Source: Nitrospira sp. CR1.1 (GTDB lineage Bacteria > Nitrospirota > Nitrospiria > Nitrospirales > Nitrospiraceae). From it: 64,000 nucleotides of DNA. A program made the translations under genes and the position numbers. The stretch lies in assembly GCA_014055465.1 (NCBI GenBank), contig WIAF01000006.1, positions 124,001 to 188,000 of the forward strand, written 5' to 3'. Of this stretch, positions 51,983 through 60,575 are shown in pieces. How positions within the stretch are numbered: the first letter of the stretch is position 1; each line of letters starts with the position of its first letter. The notes under the pieces are model-generated. The model was not told the origin of the DNA. It ran no database searches and saw nothing but the letters and a program-made list of their open reading frames with translations.

Positions 51983-52731
51983 GCTTTTCCTCCCTGACGA
52001 CGAGTCAGATATTCTTCCAACGACATCGCCGGCCGGCGAGAGCCCGATTTCCGCTTCGTCTCGGGCGTGGTGGACACGGCCGTCACCTCGATACGCCCGA
52101 TCGTGACTTGCACGGGAGGCTCCTCATTCAGCTGCCCCTGTTTGGGCCCTTGTCCCGATTGTTCGGCCGGCCGCAGCGAGGGCGGAGCCGACAGAACGGG
52201 TGACTGCTGCATTGGCGAGGGCCGGACCAACGGCGGCGGAGGCGTCATGAGAGGACCCGCCGCCGCCTCTGTCCAACCAGGTCGTTCAGGACGGTTCTCC
52301 GCCGGCCGACGGTTCGGTTCCGGTCCAGAAGAAGCCACAGGCAGTGAGCGGGTACGGAGTGGAGGCTGCAGTTCAATACTCGTGGCTTCGCTTCTGGCGG
52401 CGCGACCTTCCGCCCTGGTTGCCGTGGGCGATGTCTCAGCCACGTGCGGCGGCTGGACGACAGGAGCGGCCTGGATTCGACCCACCGGAGTCTCTGCGGG
52501 CAACGGTGCATCGATGGCTGAGGCTGATGGCGTGGCGGCAGCGACGCGACTGGGCGCCTCGGGCGCCCGCCTAAAAACCTCTACTGGAGCAGACTCCGTC
52601 ATCGCCGACTCATCGATGATCGAGAAGCCCTGCGAACCCGATGCCGGGGCAAACATCGAAGGAGTGCGCGGCTGAACCATCGCCACGGTCCCGGTCTGTC
52701 GCTCCACAAGCCTGGTCAAAAAATCACTCAT
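51979..52731 (-). CDS. Proline-rich disordered protein of the eCIS locus
   Basis: A 250-residue protein from MSDFLTRLVERQTG. Residues ~40-205 are low-complexity Pro/Ala/Arg/Ser. The ordered C-terminus PPVQVTIGRIEVTAV and RRPAMSLEEYLTRRQGG is the recurring tail of eCIS-locus proteins in this position. Conserved ends with a variable linker suggest a tether. The function is unknown. It overlaps the neighbouring genes by 4 nt on each side. Confidence 0.7.
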   Translation of the reverse strand: MSDFLTRLVERQTGTVAMVQPRTPSMFAPASGSQGFSIIDESAMTESAPVEVFRRAPEAPSRVAAATPSASAIDAPLPAETPVGRIQAAPVVQPPHVAETSPTATRAEGRAARSEATSIELQPPLRTRSLPVASSGPEPNRRPAENRPERPGWTEAAAGPLMTPPPPLVRPSPMQQSPVLSAPPSLRPAEQSGQGPKQGQLNEEPPVQVTIGRIEVTAVSTTPETKRKSGSRRPAMSLEEYLTRRQGGKA

Positions 52732-53474
52732 GACAGGGCCATCTCCACATACAGCCCCCGACGCTGCGCACTCATGCGAAGGATCTCTCCTTCCGTCCAT
52801 CCGTAGGTACGGGCCAGGAGATCGACTTCCTGCACCAATCGCCGGCTTCGCGCATGGAGTTCATTCCAGAAGAACGTCACGATATCAAACAATGCCTGCC
52901 ACTGCTGCCCGCACATCTCGCATCGCACATCGATGAGCACTTCAGCCAGCGGATCCAGTTCGCCCAAACGTCCGGCTAGCGCAGCTCCATCAGCGTCGTC
53001 CCACGCCGCCGCCTCGGCATCCACAGCCCCTCTGCGAACGCAGCGGGACAGAATGATCCGCCGCGCCTGCTCCGGATTGGCGGCAGTGATCGCCAGCGCC
53101 AGATCCCGGCTGTTCGGCCTGCGCAGTTCAACGGAGCGGCCGTCCTGCTCCACGGCCGTCCAGGTCGCCTCCGATGTGACCACCGACGCCAGGAGCTCGG
53201 TGCATGACAGTTCGAATTCGAGCCCGTTGCGACAGGCCGGACATTCCGCGTAGGCCTCGATGCGATCCCCGATGGTGTGCCGCCGAAGCTCCAGCACACA
53301 GGCATCACGCTGCCCGATCGTCCATTCGCAGAGCGCTTCAAACGATTGACCGGGACAGGCGAGTCGCAGCAACAGCAATGCCCGGTCGAGGGGATGCCGC
53401 CCCTCTCCCTGTTCCCACACCTCCAGCATGGCGGCGGCAGACAGGCCCTGGACAGGTTGCTGCATCATGCTCAT
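52728..53474 (-). CDS. gp51-like baseplate chaperone protein with two zinc motifs
   Basis: A 248-residue protein. Two CxxC pairs, AECPACRNG and VRCEMCGQQW, lie ~110 residues apart and suggest a shared zinc. PLDRALLLLRLACPGQSFEALCEWTIGQRDACVLELRRHTIGDRIEAYAECPAC is characteristic of T4 gp51-like phage baseplate proteins of eCIS loci. It starts in an ATGA overlap with the tube gene and ends in one with the disordered protein gene. A chaperone role in baseplate assembly is inferred. Confidence 0.8.
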   Translation of the reverse strand: MSMMQQPVQGLSAAAMLEVWEQGEGRHPLDRALLLLRLACPGQSFEALCEWTIGQRDACVLELRRHTIGDRIEAYAECPACRNGLEFELSCTELLASVVTSEATWTAVEQDGRSVELRRPNSRDLALAITAANPEQARRIILSRCVRRGAVDAEAAAWDDADGAALAGRLGELDPLAEVLIDVRCEMCGQQWQALFDIVTFFWNELHARSRRLVQEVDLLARTYGWTEGEILRMSAQRRGLYVEMALS

Positions 53475-53992
53475 GGTTCCGTAAAGGTGGGTTCAGACGG
53501 TTCGACGACTTCGTAGTCGCGTTCCCAACCTTCGTTTTCGAGCTTGAGGGTCTGAATCGCCACGGCGTTGGCATTGGCATCGAGATCCGGTTGCGCTTGA
53601 TACTCCGAGACCCAACAACGAAAGACCTTGTACGCGATCGCCAATTGTCCGGCCTCGTTGTACAGCTCGATGATAATGTCCTTCCGGAAATCCTTCAGCG
53701 ACACCTCCGCGCCCAACCCGGAGCCGAAATTCCAGATCTTGTTCGCCCATTGCTCAAAAGCCGTATCGTGCGTGACGCCCCGTTCGAGCGTAATGGCCTC
53801 GAACTTGGTGCGGCCGGGCGACTTGCGGCTGCTGCTGGGATCTCCACCTTCCCGATGTTCAACGACCTCAGTGGACCGCTTGAGGGAGCCGACTTTGCTG
53901 ACGCCGGCCACGTAGCGCCCATCCCATTTGACGCGAAACTTGAAATTCTTGTACGGATCGAATCGAGTCGTGTTCACGGTGAACTGCGCCAT
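53471..53992 (-). CDS. Tail tube protein (gp19/Afp1-like)
   Basis: A 173-residue inner-tube subunit. DPYKNFKFRVKWDGRYVAGVSKVGSLKRSTEVVEHREGGDPSSSRKSPGRTKFEAITLERGVTHDTAFEQW is the standard conserved tube region, with GWERD near the end. AAGGAG lies six bases before the ATG. It lies 14 bp downstream of the sheath gene. Only one tube gene is seen, so all rings are probably built from it, apart from the tube initiator. Confidence 0.95.
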   Translation of the reverse strand: MAQFTVNTTRFDPYKNFKFRVKWDGRYVAGVSKVGSLKRSTEVVEHREGGDPSSSRKSPGRTKFEAITLERGVTHDTAFEQWANKIWNFGSGLGAEVSLKDFRKDIIIELYNEAGQLAIAYKVFRCWVSEYQAQPDLDANANAVAIQTLKLENEGWERDYEVVEPSEPTFTEP

Positions 53993-54006
53993 GGTCTCTC
54001 CTTTGG

Positions 54007-55611
54007 TTAGCTCGCAATCTGGCCAGCCATCTGTTGCAGCTTAATGACGACAAATTCGGCTGGCTTGAGCGGTGCGAACCCGACGACGATGTTGACGATG
54101 CCGAGATTGATGTCATTCTGAGTGGTCGTCTCCTTGTCGCACTTGACGAAGTAGGCATCGCGCGGCGCGGTGCCCTGAAACGCACCCTGCCGAAACAGAT
54201 TGTGCATGAAGGCTCCGAGGTTCAGCCGGATCTGGGCCCAGAGCGGTTCGTCATTCGGTTCGAACACGACCCACTGCGTCCCGCGATAGAGACTCTCTTC
54301 GAGAAACAGGGCCAACCGGCGGACAGGAACGTATTTGTATTCATCCGCCGCCGCGTCAGCCCCTCGCATGGTCCGCGAACCCCACACCACCCGCCCGTGC
54401 ACCGGGAAGGTCCGCAGGCAGTTGATGCCCAGCGGATTCAGCAACCCGTTTTCTGCATCCGTCATATCAAGTTGCAGCCCGGCTACCCCGTTCAATGAGG
54501 CATCAAGCCCAGCCGGCGCCTTCCAGACTCCGTGCTGACTATCTGTGCGGGCCATGACTCCGGCAATCACCCCGCAGGGCACGAACATGTCGATCTGCCC
54601 GCCGAGTTGCGAATCCGCCTGCCTGATGCGCGGAAAGTAGATCGCCGCATTACGCGCCATGTCTCCGTTCAGATTCATGCCCGCCGCCCCGCTTTGCGCC
54701 GCGCTCACTGTCGCCCAGGCCGCCTTGGGATCGACGATCAACATCGCCCGGCGTTTCACGCAGTACCCCAGTGCTTCCTGGTACACGTCATCGGGCACAT
54801 CGCCGCCGCGAGCATCCGGCAGCACGCAGAGCAGATTGAAAAGATCGACTTTCTCTAACTGATACAAGCCGGTCTTGGACGATTGGCTTCCCTTGTAGGT
54901 CGCAGCATCGAGCGCCGCGCTATCAACCGCCACATCCGCCGGCGCCGCATTCTTGGCGGCCGTGGACTTGGTGTTGGCCGTCCAGACATCGGCATCTACC
55001 AACGCCCCGGCATGGGCCGCGGGCGACGTGTTGGCAGGCAGGATCGACGTCACGCGCACCTGCGTCGACTCGGCCGCCAGCACCCGGTCCGCGCGCCGCG
55101 CGCTTTCTTTAGTCGTCAAATTCAAGAAGGTTTCGATGACGCCGGTCCCCGCGTCGCGTATGGTCAGATCAAAGAGGTCGGCCGGCTGCACGCCCAGCCG
55201 CGTGGCCACCGCGATCAGGTTCGGATCAGTGACGATCTTCTTGTCAACGCGCACGCGCACCTGCATGCCCCACGCGCCTTCGGAGGCAGCCTGCAATGTT
55301 AAATTGGGTACTTCATAGGTCGCCTTGCTGGCGCTGCCACCGGTTGCCCTGTAGAGCCGCACGACCACGGCCTGCCCGCCGCCATTGAGAAAAAAGTCGC
55401 GCACCGCGTAGCTCAGGGTGAAATCGCGATGGAGACCGCCGAAGATCCGCTCGTAATCCGCGAAACTCGTGATGGTGACCGGCTGATCCGTCGGGCCTCG
55501 CAGTGCCTTGCCGATCAACCCGGTGATCGATGTCGCCACGCCTGTGATGGTGCGTACTCCGCTCGGCAATTCCTCGATGTACACACCCGGATAGGTTGGT
55601 TGCACTGGCAT
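54007..55611 (-). CDS. Contractile tail sheath protein
   Basis: A 534-residue sheath subunit. The N-terminus PTYPGVYIEELPSGVRTITGVATSITGLIGKALRGPTDQPVTITSFADYERIFGGL is the standard sheath start. A variable middle domain (~200-330) follows. The C-terminal tail-sheath domain includes INCLRTFPVHGRVVWGSRTM, VPVRRLALFLEESLYRGTQWVVFEPNDEPLWAQIRLNLGAFMHNLFRQGAF and the closing VGFAPLKPAEFVVIKLQQM. It has an excellent AGGAGG site. Unlike Afp/PVC with three sheath paralogues, only one is present here. Confidence 0.96.
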   Translation of the reverse strand: MPVQPTYPGVYIEELPSGVRTITGVATSITGLIGKALRGPTDQPVTITSFADYERIFGGLHRDFTLSYAVRDFFLNGGGQAVVVRLYRATGGSASKATYEVPNLTLQAASEGAWGMQVRVRVDKKIVTDPNLIAVATRLGVQPADLFDLTIRDAGTGVIETFLNLTTKESARRADRVLAAESTQVRVTSILPANTSPAAHAGALVDADVWTANTKSTAAKNAAPADVAVDSAALDAATYKGSQSSKTGLYQLEKVDLFNLLCVLPDARGGDVPDDVYQEALGYCVKRRAMLIVDPKAAWATVSAAQSGAAGMNLNGDMARNAAIYFPRIRQADSQLGGQIDMFVPCGVIAGVMARTDSQHGVWKAPAGLDASLNGVAGLQLDMTDAENGLLNPLGINCLRTFPVHGRVVWGSRTMRGADAAADEYKYVPVRRLALFLEESLYRGTQWVVFEPNDEPLWAQIRLNLGAFMHNLFRQGAFQGTAPRDAYFVKCDKETTTQNDINLGIVNIVVGFAPLKPAEFVVIKLQQMAGQIAS

Positions 55612-55636
55612 ACTCTTCCTCCTCGGCTGAGAACAT

Positions 55637-55906
55637 TCACTTCGGCTGTCCGTTCTGAGTCACGAATTCACGGATCTCGTTCAAGTGCGCGTGATTCACG
55701 CTGTAGATCGGCTGATTCGACGTGGCCCGCTTGACAATCCATCCGCGTGTCACGAGGGCTTCCAACGCCTCCATCGCGAGACGTTCGTCCGGACAAGGCT
55801 TGGCAATCCACCAATTGAGGACGCCTGCTCTGGTGTCCTTCGCCCCGGGATGGCGAACCAGATAGTCGAGAATGCTGTATCTGAGAACTGCATCCAGTGA
55901 TTCCAT
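55637..55906 (-). CDS. Small winged-helix-like protein at the head of the eCIS operon
   Basis: An 89-residue protein. LDAVLRYSILDYLVRHPGAKDTRAGVLNWWIAKPC, then MEALEALVTRGWIVKRATSNQPIYSVNHAHL, reads as helix-helix-helix-wing. It may be a DNA-binding autoregulator or a structural protein. It is the first gene after the sigma-54 promoter, 25 bp before the sheath gene. The family is known only from eCIS loci as far as I recognise it. Confidence 0.65.
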   Translation of the reverse strand: MESLDAVLRYSILDYLVRHPGAKDTRAGVLNWWIAKPCPDERLAMEALEALVTRGWIVKRATSNQPIYSVNHAHLNEIREFVTQNGQPK

Positions 55907-55956
55907 CCGGATCTGTCCCCGGGGACGCTACGCGCCGTGGCTCGAAGATCGGAACG

Positions 55957-55972
55957 AGCAAAAGCAATGCCA
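55957..55972 (-). promoter_or_regulatory. Sigma-54 (-24/-12) promoter of the eCIS operon
   Basis: On the minus strand TGGCAT-N5-TTGCT matches the TGGCAC-N5-TTGCW consensus with a single mismatch, including the invariant GG and GC. The -12 GC lies about 52 bp before the first ATG (55906). The activator gene upstream and two dyads support the call. Confidence 0.8.
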
Positions 55973-56033
55973 CTAGGGGAAATCCCCTGTGTGTACCGGT
56001 TATCGGGGATTTCTGATGATCGACTCCCGGAGG

Positions 56034-56051
56034 TGCGGTAATTCTGCCGCA
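56034..56051. promoter_or_regulatory. Candidate activator-binding dyad, proximal (TGCGG-N8-CCGCA)
   Basis: An inverted repeat TGCGG-N8-CCGCA centred about 71 bp upstream of the -24 element. It is identical in its half-sites and spacing to the dyad at 56106-56123. Confidence 0.7.
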
Positions 56052-56105
56052 GGTGAGTCGCAAGGACGATCGCGCAAGCGCGTGGGAAATCAGCGTGATG
56101 CCCGG

Positions 56106-56123
56106 TGCGGCACAATCACCGCA
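56106..56123. promoter_or_regulatory. Candidate activator-binding dyad, distal (TGCGG-N8-CCGCA)
   Basis: A second copy of the dyad, exactly 72 bp from the first, close to seven helical turns. It lies just after the stop of the sigma-54 activator gene. Two phased sites upstream of a -24/-12 promoter are the usual enhancer layout. Confidence 0.7.
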
Positions 56124-56135
56124 GCACTGCGGAGG

Positions 56136-57587
56136 TTAGGCATGCCCGTCGAATGGCTGATGGAGCGGAGGCGGATACGTCCCCACTGGACCTGTCTCGT
56201 CATGTTGAAACGACTCCCGGTGAATCCCATATTTTCGAAGTAGCCGCTGAAAGCTGCGGCGCTCCTTCCCGGCCGCTTTTGCCGCATGGGTCACATTTCC
56301 CCGGAAGGTCACCAGGGTCTTGACGAGATAGGCCCGCTCGGCGTCCATGGTGGCAGAGTTCTTCACGGCACGGAGCGACCCATTCAGCGGGACGCTTCGC
56401 GACGTGTCTACAGCACACTCAATGTCCTGCGCCTGTATGGTGGAGGACGCGCACATCACCACGGCGCGCTGGACGGTGCTCTCCAATTCCCGCACATTAC
56501 CCGGCCAGACATGCGCCAGTAGTTTTTGGATGGCCTCTTCGGACAGCCGGCGTGGTCCCTGGCCATCGGCGCGCTGAAACCGTTGCAAAAACCGCTTGGC
56601 CAATAAGGGAATATCCTCTGCCCGCTCGCGTAAGGGCGGCACCAGCAGCGACAGCACGTTCAAGCGGTGGAACAGATCTTCGCGGAACTGCCGGTTGGCC
56701 ACGGCCTGCCGAAGATCAAGATTGGACGCGGCAATGATGCGCACATTGGCCAACTTCGTGCGCGAACAACCCAACGGCCGGAATTCCCGGTACTGCACGA
56801 ACCGCAGAAGTTTCGCCTGCGCATAGGGATTCAACGCATCAACCTCATCGAGGAACAGCGTCCCGCCTTCAGCTTCAAGCACCAACCCGCCTTGTTCCTG
56901 GGCCGCGCTGGTATAGGCGCCTTTGGCATGCCCGAATAATTCGTTTTCAAATAACTGATCCGGCAATGCGGCACAATTGATCGGAATGAACGCGTAGTCT
57001 CGTCGTGCACTCGAATAATGAATGGCTCGGGCAAAGACCTCCTTGCCCGTTCCCGTTTCTCCCTGTAGCAGCACCGGCGCGTCGACGTCGGCGAAGAGGG
57101 GAATCTTTTCCACCTGCGCCTGAAAAATCGCGCTTTCTCCAATTAGGGAATTGATTCGCACAGAGCGCGCATGACCGGCGCCACACTGGGCAGGCGGAGG
57201 GTCCCGACTCAGCACCCGGCGCACCCGGAGCGCCAATTCCTGTCCGTCTATCGGGCAGACGATAAAATCACGCAGTTCCGCTGGAACGTCCTGCGCGAGC
57301 ATCCCGGCGCAACCCCGCAGCCCACCGAAGACCCCTACAATGGGCACATCCGGCCATCGCCGTGTCACAGTCGCGATGCGCTCTTCGTATGATCGCATGG
57401 AGGAATCTTGATGGAGCAGCACGAGGTGGGGCACGTGAGCCGCGAGAGACGGGTCGGCCATGGAGTCGAGCGTAACCCGTTCGCCGGCCAGGGCGCGTTC
57501 CACATATTCCCGGATACGGGCGTGATCACAACAGGACCGGCCATCTTCCTCCCGGGAGAGAAAGACGATTCTGATGACGTCCCTCAT
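56136..57587 (-). CDS. Sigma-54-dependent activator with degenerate receiver domain
   Basis: A 483-residue enhancer-binding protein. Residues 1-120 have a receiver-like pattern, but the phospho-acceptor Asp after beta3 is His (HLVLLHQDSSM), so it is probably not phosphorylated. The AAA+ domain (~148-385) shows LLQGETGTGKEVFARAIH, GHAKGAYTSAAQEQGG and GGTLFLDEVDALN. The sigma-54-contacting loop is GAYTSA instead of GAFTGA. A Fis-type HTH closes the chain (HAAKAAGKERRSFQRLLRKYGI). GAGAGG lies eight bases before ATG 57587; a GTG at 57596 is the alternative. It is immediately upstream of the eCIS promoter region and is the probable activator. Confidence 0.92.
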   Translation of the reverse strand: MRDVIRIVFLSREEDGRSCCDHARIREYVERALAGERVTLDSMADPSLAAHVPHLVLLHQDSSMRSYEERIATVTRRWPDVPIVGVFGGLRGCAGMLAQDVPAELRDFIVCPIDGQELALRVRRVLSRDPPPAQCGAGHARSVRINSLIGESAIFQAQVEKIPLFADVDAPVLLQGETGTGKEVFARAIHYSSARRDYAFIPINCAALPDQLFENELFGHAKGAYTSAAQEQGGLVLEAEGGTLFLDEVDALNPYAQAKLLRFVQYREFRPLGCSRTKLANVRIIAASNLDLRQAVANRQFREDLFHRLNVLSLLVPPLRERAEDIPLLAKRFLQRFQRADGQGPRRLSEEAIQKLLAHVWPGNVRELESTVQRAVVMCASSTIQAQDIECAVDTSRSVPLNGSLRAVKNSATMDAERAYLVKTLVTFRGNVTHAAKAAGKERRSFQRLLRKYGIHRESFQHDETGPVGTYPPPLHQPFDGHA

Positions 57588-58478
57588 TCGACTCACCTCT
57601 CTTTTAGGATGAAGCGCTTCGTATGATCGGCCGGGGAAACACTCGACAGGATCGAATCACCTTTCTCATCTAGAATTAGATCTGCACCATCCATACCACA
57701 TGACGTGCACAACGGGGCGATCACTGTCTCAATCTAGAGCATGCCGACGGAAGCCGCCTCTACACAGGCTGCTCGACAGTTGTATTCCTGAGGCCGCGTG
57801 CCCCGTCCGTACACATCATCGTCTCCCGATCGGTTCTCTGTATGTGATCCGATACAGGCATCGCTGCAACTGGATACAGTACCAACACATATGTTGTAGG
57901 CCGGACTTATAGCACAGAACGCCACACTCGACCATGCGGCCTGCGAGCGAACATGACTGAAACTGACTGGCGCGCTACGCAAGTTCACGTGGCCAGCGCT
58001 GTGTCCATAGTCGTCTCATTCTCACCTTGCAGAACAGCCGGCAACGCCTCCATTACTCGGTCGGCATCAGGAAGAACTCCTTCCGGCATGGTTTCCGACT
58101 GGACCGGTATTTTATTTTTTGGCAGATCTGCGCTTCCCTGAACGACGCGCCATGATACAACTTACGGCGCGTTCACAGAAAAATGTCGTGAAGGGTTGAC
58201 ACCACGATGGAGGATAGGTTGTACTCACGTGCGGTCACCACGTTCCACCCCATTGGGGCCCATGTGACCTGCAACACCAGGGCTCTCAGTGTGGCCCAAT
58301 TCCCGAAATTCCCCACCGGGACATTGGCATCCTGACAGTCACTTCAACGTATCGAAGGCCTCCCGGCGTTCATGCATCTCGGCAGATGCGCGCCCATCAG
58401 GCTCGTCCTGAGGAGAATGCGGGATCACCCGGCCAGGCAGGGCCAACTCATTTTTTGCGGCGAGAAGGACCTCGCGAG
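57588..58478. other. Gene-poor spacer between the eCIS activator and the acyltransferase gene
   Basis: About 890 bases without a convincing gene on either strand; base composition is visibly more AT-rich around 57640-57910 than the flanks. It must hold the promoters of the activator (minus) and possibly of the acyltransferase (plus). A TTGACA hexamer at 58195 is a weak promoter candidate with no good -10. Confidence 0.45.
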
Positions 58479-59651
58479 ATGACCCGCAGTGCAACTCCAG
58501 TCACCTCTCTGTCACCTAATCTGGATTTCCTGCGCGCCGTAGCCGTTCTCCTGGTGTACTTCTTCCATTTGTTTATTACGACTGGCCCCCGGTTGCCCGA
58601 CTTCCTGGCTCAATTCGGAGTTCTTCTCTTTTTTGTTCACACCAGTTTGGTCTTGATGTTCTCGCTGGAGCGGATTGACCTCAGGGGGCAGAGACTGTTT
58701 GCGACCTTTTATTTGCGCCGCTTGTTCCGGATCTACCCGCTCAGCATCGTGTGCGTCTGCCTCATCGTCTTCTTTCAACTCCCCCGGGCCCCCTGGTGGC
58801 CCTGGTCCCAACCGGACGCGTCGACCATTCTAGCGAATCTTCTCTTGTATACCGAGTTTGCCTATAAGCCTGTCGTCACCTCTGTGCTCTGGAGTCTCCC
58901 CTATGAAGTGGCCATGTATGCCGTCCTTCCGTTCTGTTACCTGGCGGGCAAGGCCTATGGGATCAGAGGGATCCTTGCGCTCTGGGGCCTCGCAGTCGGC
59001 GGCGGCATCGTCCAGCCCTACATTTCTGGCCGCTTAGAAGTAGCGCAATTTGCCCCCTGCTTCATCGCCGGCGTGGCTTGTTACTTTATGGGGTATGGCG
59101 TTCGCCGGCGCCCGCTTCCGTTTTTCGGGTGGCCGCTGATCCTTCTTGCCGCCGCCGGAATCCAGGCCTTGGGAAACTATTACGGATATGAGCTCGTAGC
59201 GCGATGGACATTGTGCCTGATGATCGGTCTCACCGCGCCGTTCTTTGCCGAATTGAACCGGCCGGCGCTGAACAAAGGCGCCGAACTGATCGCCCGGTAC
59301 TCGTACGGAATCTATCTGACCCATCTGCACGCGCAATGGGCTGCGCTGGTGGCACTCAAAGACCAACCGGCAGCCGTTCGCTACAGCCTGCTCATTGTAC
59401 TCAGCATAGGCCTGCCCGTGGCCCTTTATCATCTTGTGGAAGCGCCGATGATCCGGCTGGGCTCGCGGCTGGCAGCTCGCCTGTCCACGACACGCGCTCT
59501 GCGCATCCGACCGGCCCTCCCTGAACGGGCGTTTCCCGTATCGACAGACACGGCGCAGTCCAGCAAATCTCCCCAGCAGGCGCGGCCCAGGGCCGGACAA
59601 TCGCCGGCTCCCCGAACCAAAACTGCTCCAACCCCGGCTTCAGCAAGGTAA
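58479..59651 (+). CDS. Membrane acyltransferase, family 3 (OafA/YrhL-like)
   Basis: A 390-residue polytopic protein with AGAAGGA nine bases before the ATG. LDFLRAVAVLLVYFFHLFITTG is the family opening with its conserved Arg and His. Around ten membrane segments follow, with RLFRIYPLS and SYGIYLTHLHAQW. The C-terminal ~60 residues are basic and Pro/Ala-rich (ARPRAGQSPAPRTKTAPTPASA) and probably cytoplasmic. The family moves acyl groups onto sugars or lipids at the membrane; the acceptor is unknown. No eCIS link is evident. Confidence 0.88.
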   Translation: MTRSATPVTSLSPNLDFLRAVAVLLVYFFHLFITTGPRLPDFLAQFGVLLFFVHTSLVLMFSLERIDLRGQRLFATFYLRRLFRIYPLSIVCVCLIVFFQLPRAPWWPWSQPDASTILANLLLYTEFAYKPVVTSVLWSLPYEVAMYAVLPFCYLAGKAYGIRGILALWGLAVGGGIVQPYISGRLEVAQFAPCFIAGVACYFMGYGVRRRPLPFFGWPLILLAAAGIQALGNYYGYELVARWTLCLMIGLTAPFFAELNRPALNKGAELIARYSYGIYLTHLHAQWAALVALKDQPAAVRYSLLIVLSIGLPVALYHLVEAPMIRLGSRLAARLSTTRALRIRPALPERAFPVSTDTAQSSKSPQQARPRAGQSPAPRTKTAPTPASAR

Positions 59652-59751
59652 TCGGCCTCCGCCCAGGTGTCTCCAGCTCCTTATGGAGACGCCGGCACAC
59701 CAGGAGACACCTTGATCTTCCGGCTCGTCTGCGCAGCGTGAATCGACAGGC

Positions 59752-60575
59752 TTGCACGCCGAGCAGCCCCTTCCCGCCCATGTTCCGGCAAGGCCGAAGA
59801 TACTCGCCGATGCAACAGGCGGCAGATTCGTCATCTGCCCATTACCCATTAAGAAGCCGTTCAGGTTGACAGGATTCACGCTGGTTCTTGCGCTGACCGC
59901 TGCGACACTGAGCACCTCGGGACTCGCACTCGCAACCGACCGGATGAACGTCGCAACCTCGACCGACCACACCATCGAGGCAGAAGAAGGCGCCGGCATG
60001 ATGATCACCCGTCGTGACAAGCAGGTCAGCTGGACGCTCACGCCGGAAGACAACAGGTGTAATGGAAGCGCCGGGCAATAAACAGGCGCACGATACATCC
60101 GACCTCTCGGGCTTCCATATCGAACAGACGACATTGAACGGGATCGTCATGAACACGAGCACGATCATCACGACCGGCAATGACGGCGCGAAGATGGGCG
60201 GCTTCATATCGCTCACGAAAGAAGGCATTCCGGCCAGGATCGACGCCTTTGCGGTCGAGCAGGGACAGAAGGCGCGCGTCAAGATGGGGCAGATCACTAT
60301 CACGGGCAGCAAACAACCGGCCGGGCCGTTCCAAAATTCTCATGGCTACAAAAAGCTGGATATAGGAGGAACGGATCTGCGCGCGAGCCGCGCGACACGC
60401 CAATACCCTGCCTGCCAAGGAAGGCCGAAAGTTCTTCCGCCTGGCCATCTCTGATGACGAGCAGGCTGAAACCGTCCGGAAGCAAACCGGGCCTCGCCAG
60501 GCGCAGGTCTAAGCAGAGCGCGAGAACACCCTCAAAAAGGAGCCGGCCGATCTGGAGAAAGCTCCCGGCTTCTAA
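59752..60575 (+). pseudogene. Decayed gene for an exported protein of unknown function
   Basis: Protein-like pieces lie in successive frames. A signal-peptide-like part (FTLVLALTAATLSTSGLALA) and VATSTDHTIEAEEGAGMMITRRDKQVSWTLTPED are in one frame. From about 60050 the reading shifts by one base to TTGVMEAPGNKQ, then STIITTGNDGAKMGGFISLTKEG and KMGQITITGSKQPAGPF. A second shift near 60400 leads to LPAKEGRKFFRLAISDDEQAE. An in-frame TAA follows QAQV, and the rest (ERENTLKKEPADLEKAPGF) ends at 60575 in the edge of the repeat. Two frameshifts and a stop show decay. The family is not recognised. Confidence 0.65.

Noticed and set aside
56066-56082. GC-rich palindromic run CGCGCAAGCGCG between the two activator dyads
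   Set aside because: It has a different core from the TGCGG dyads and is a common chance palindrome in GC-rich DNA.
58195-58230. TTGACA hexamer as promoter for the acyltransferase
   Set aside because: There is no acceptable -10 at 16-18 bp and it lies ~280 bp from the start codon.
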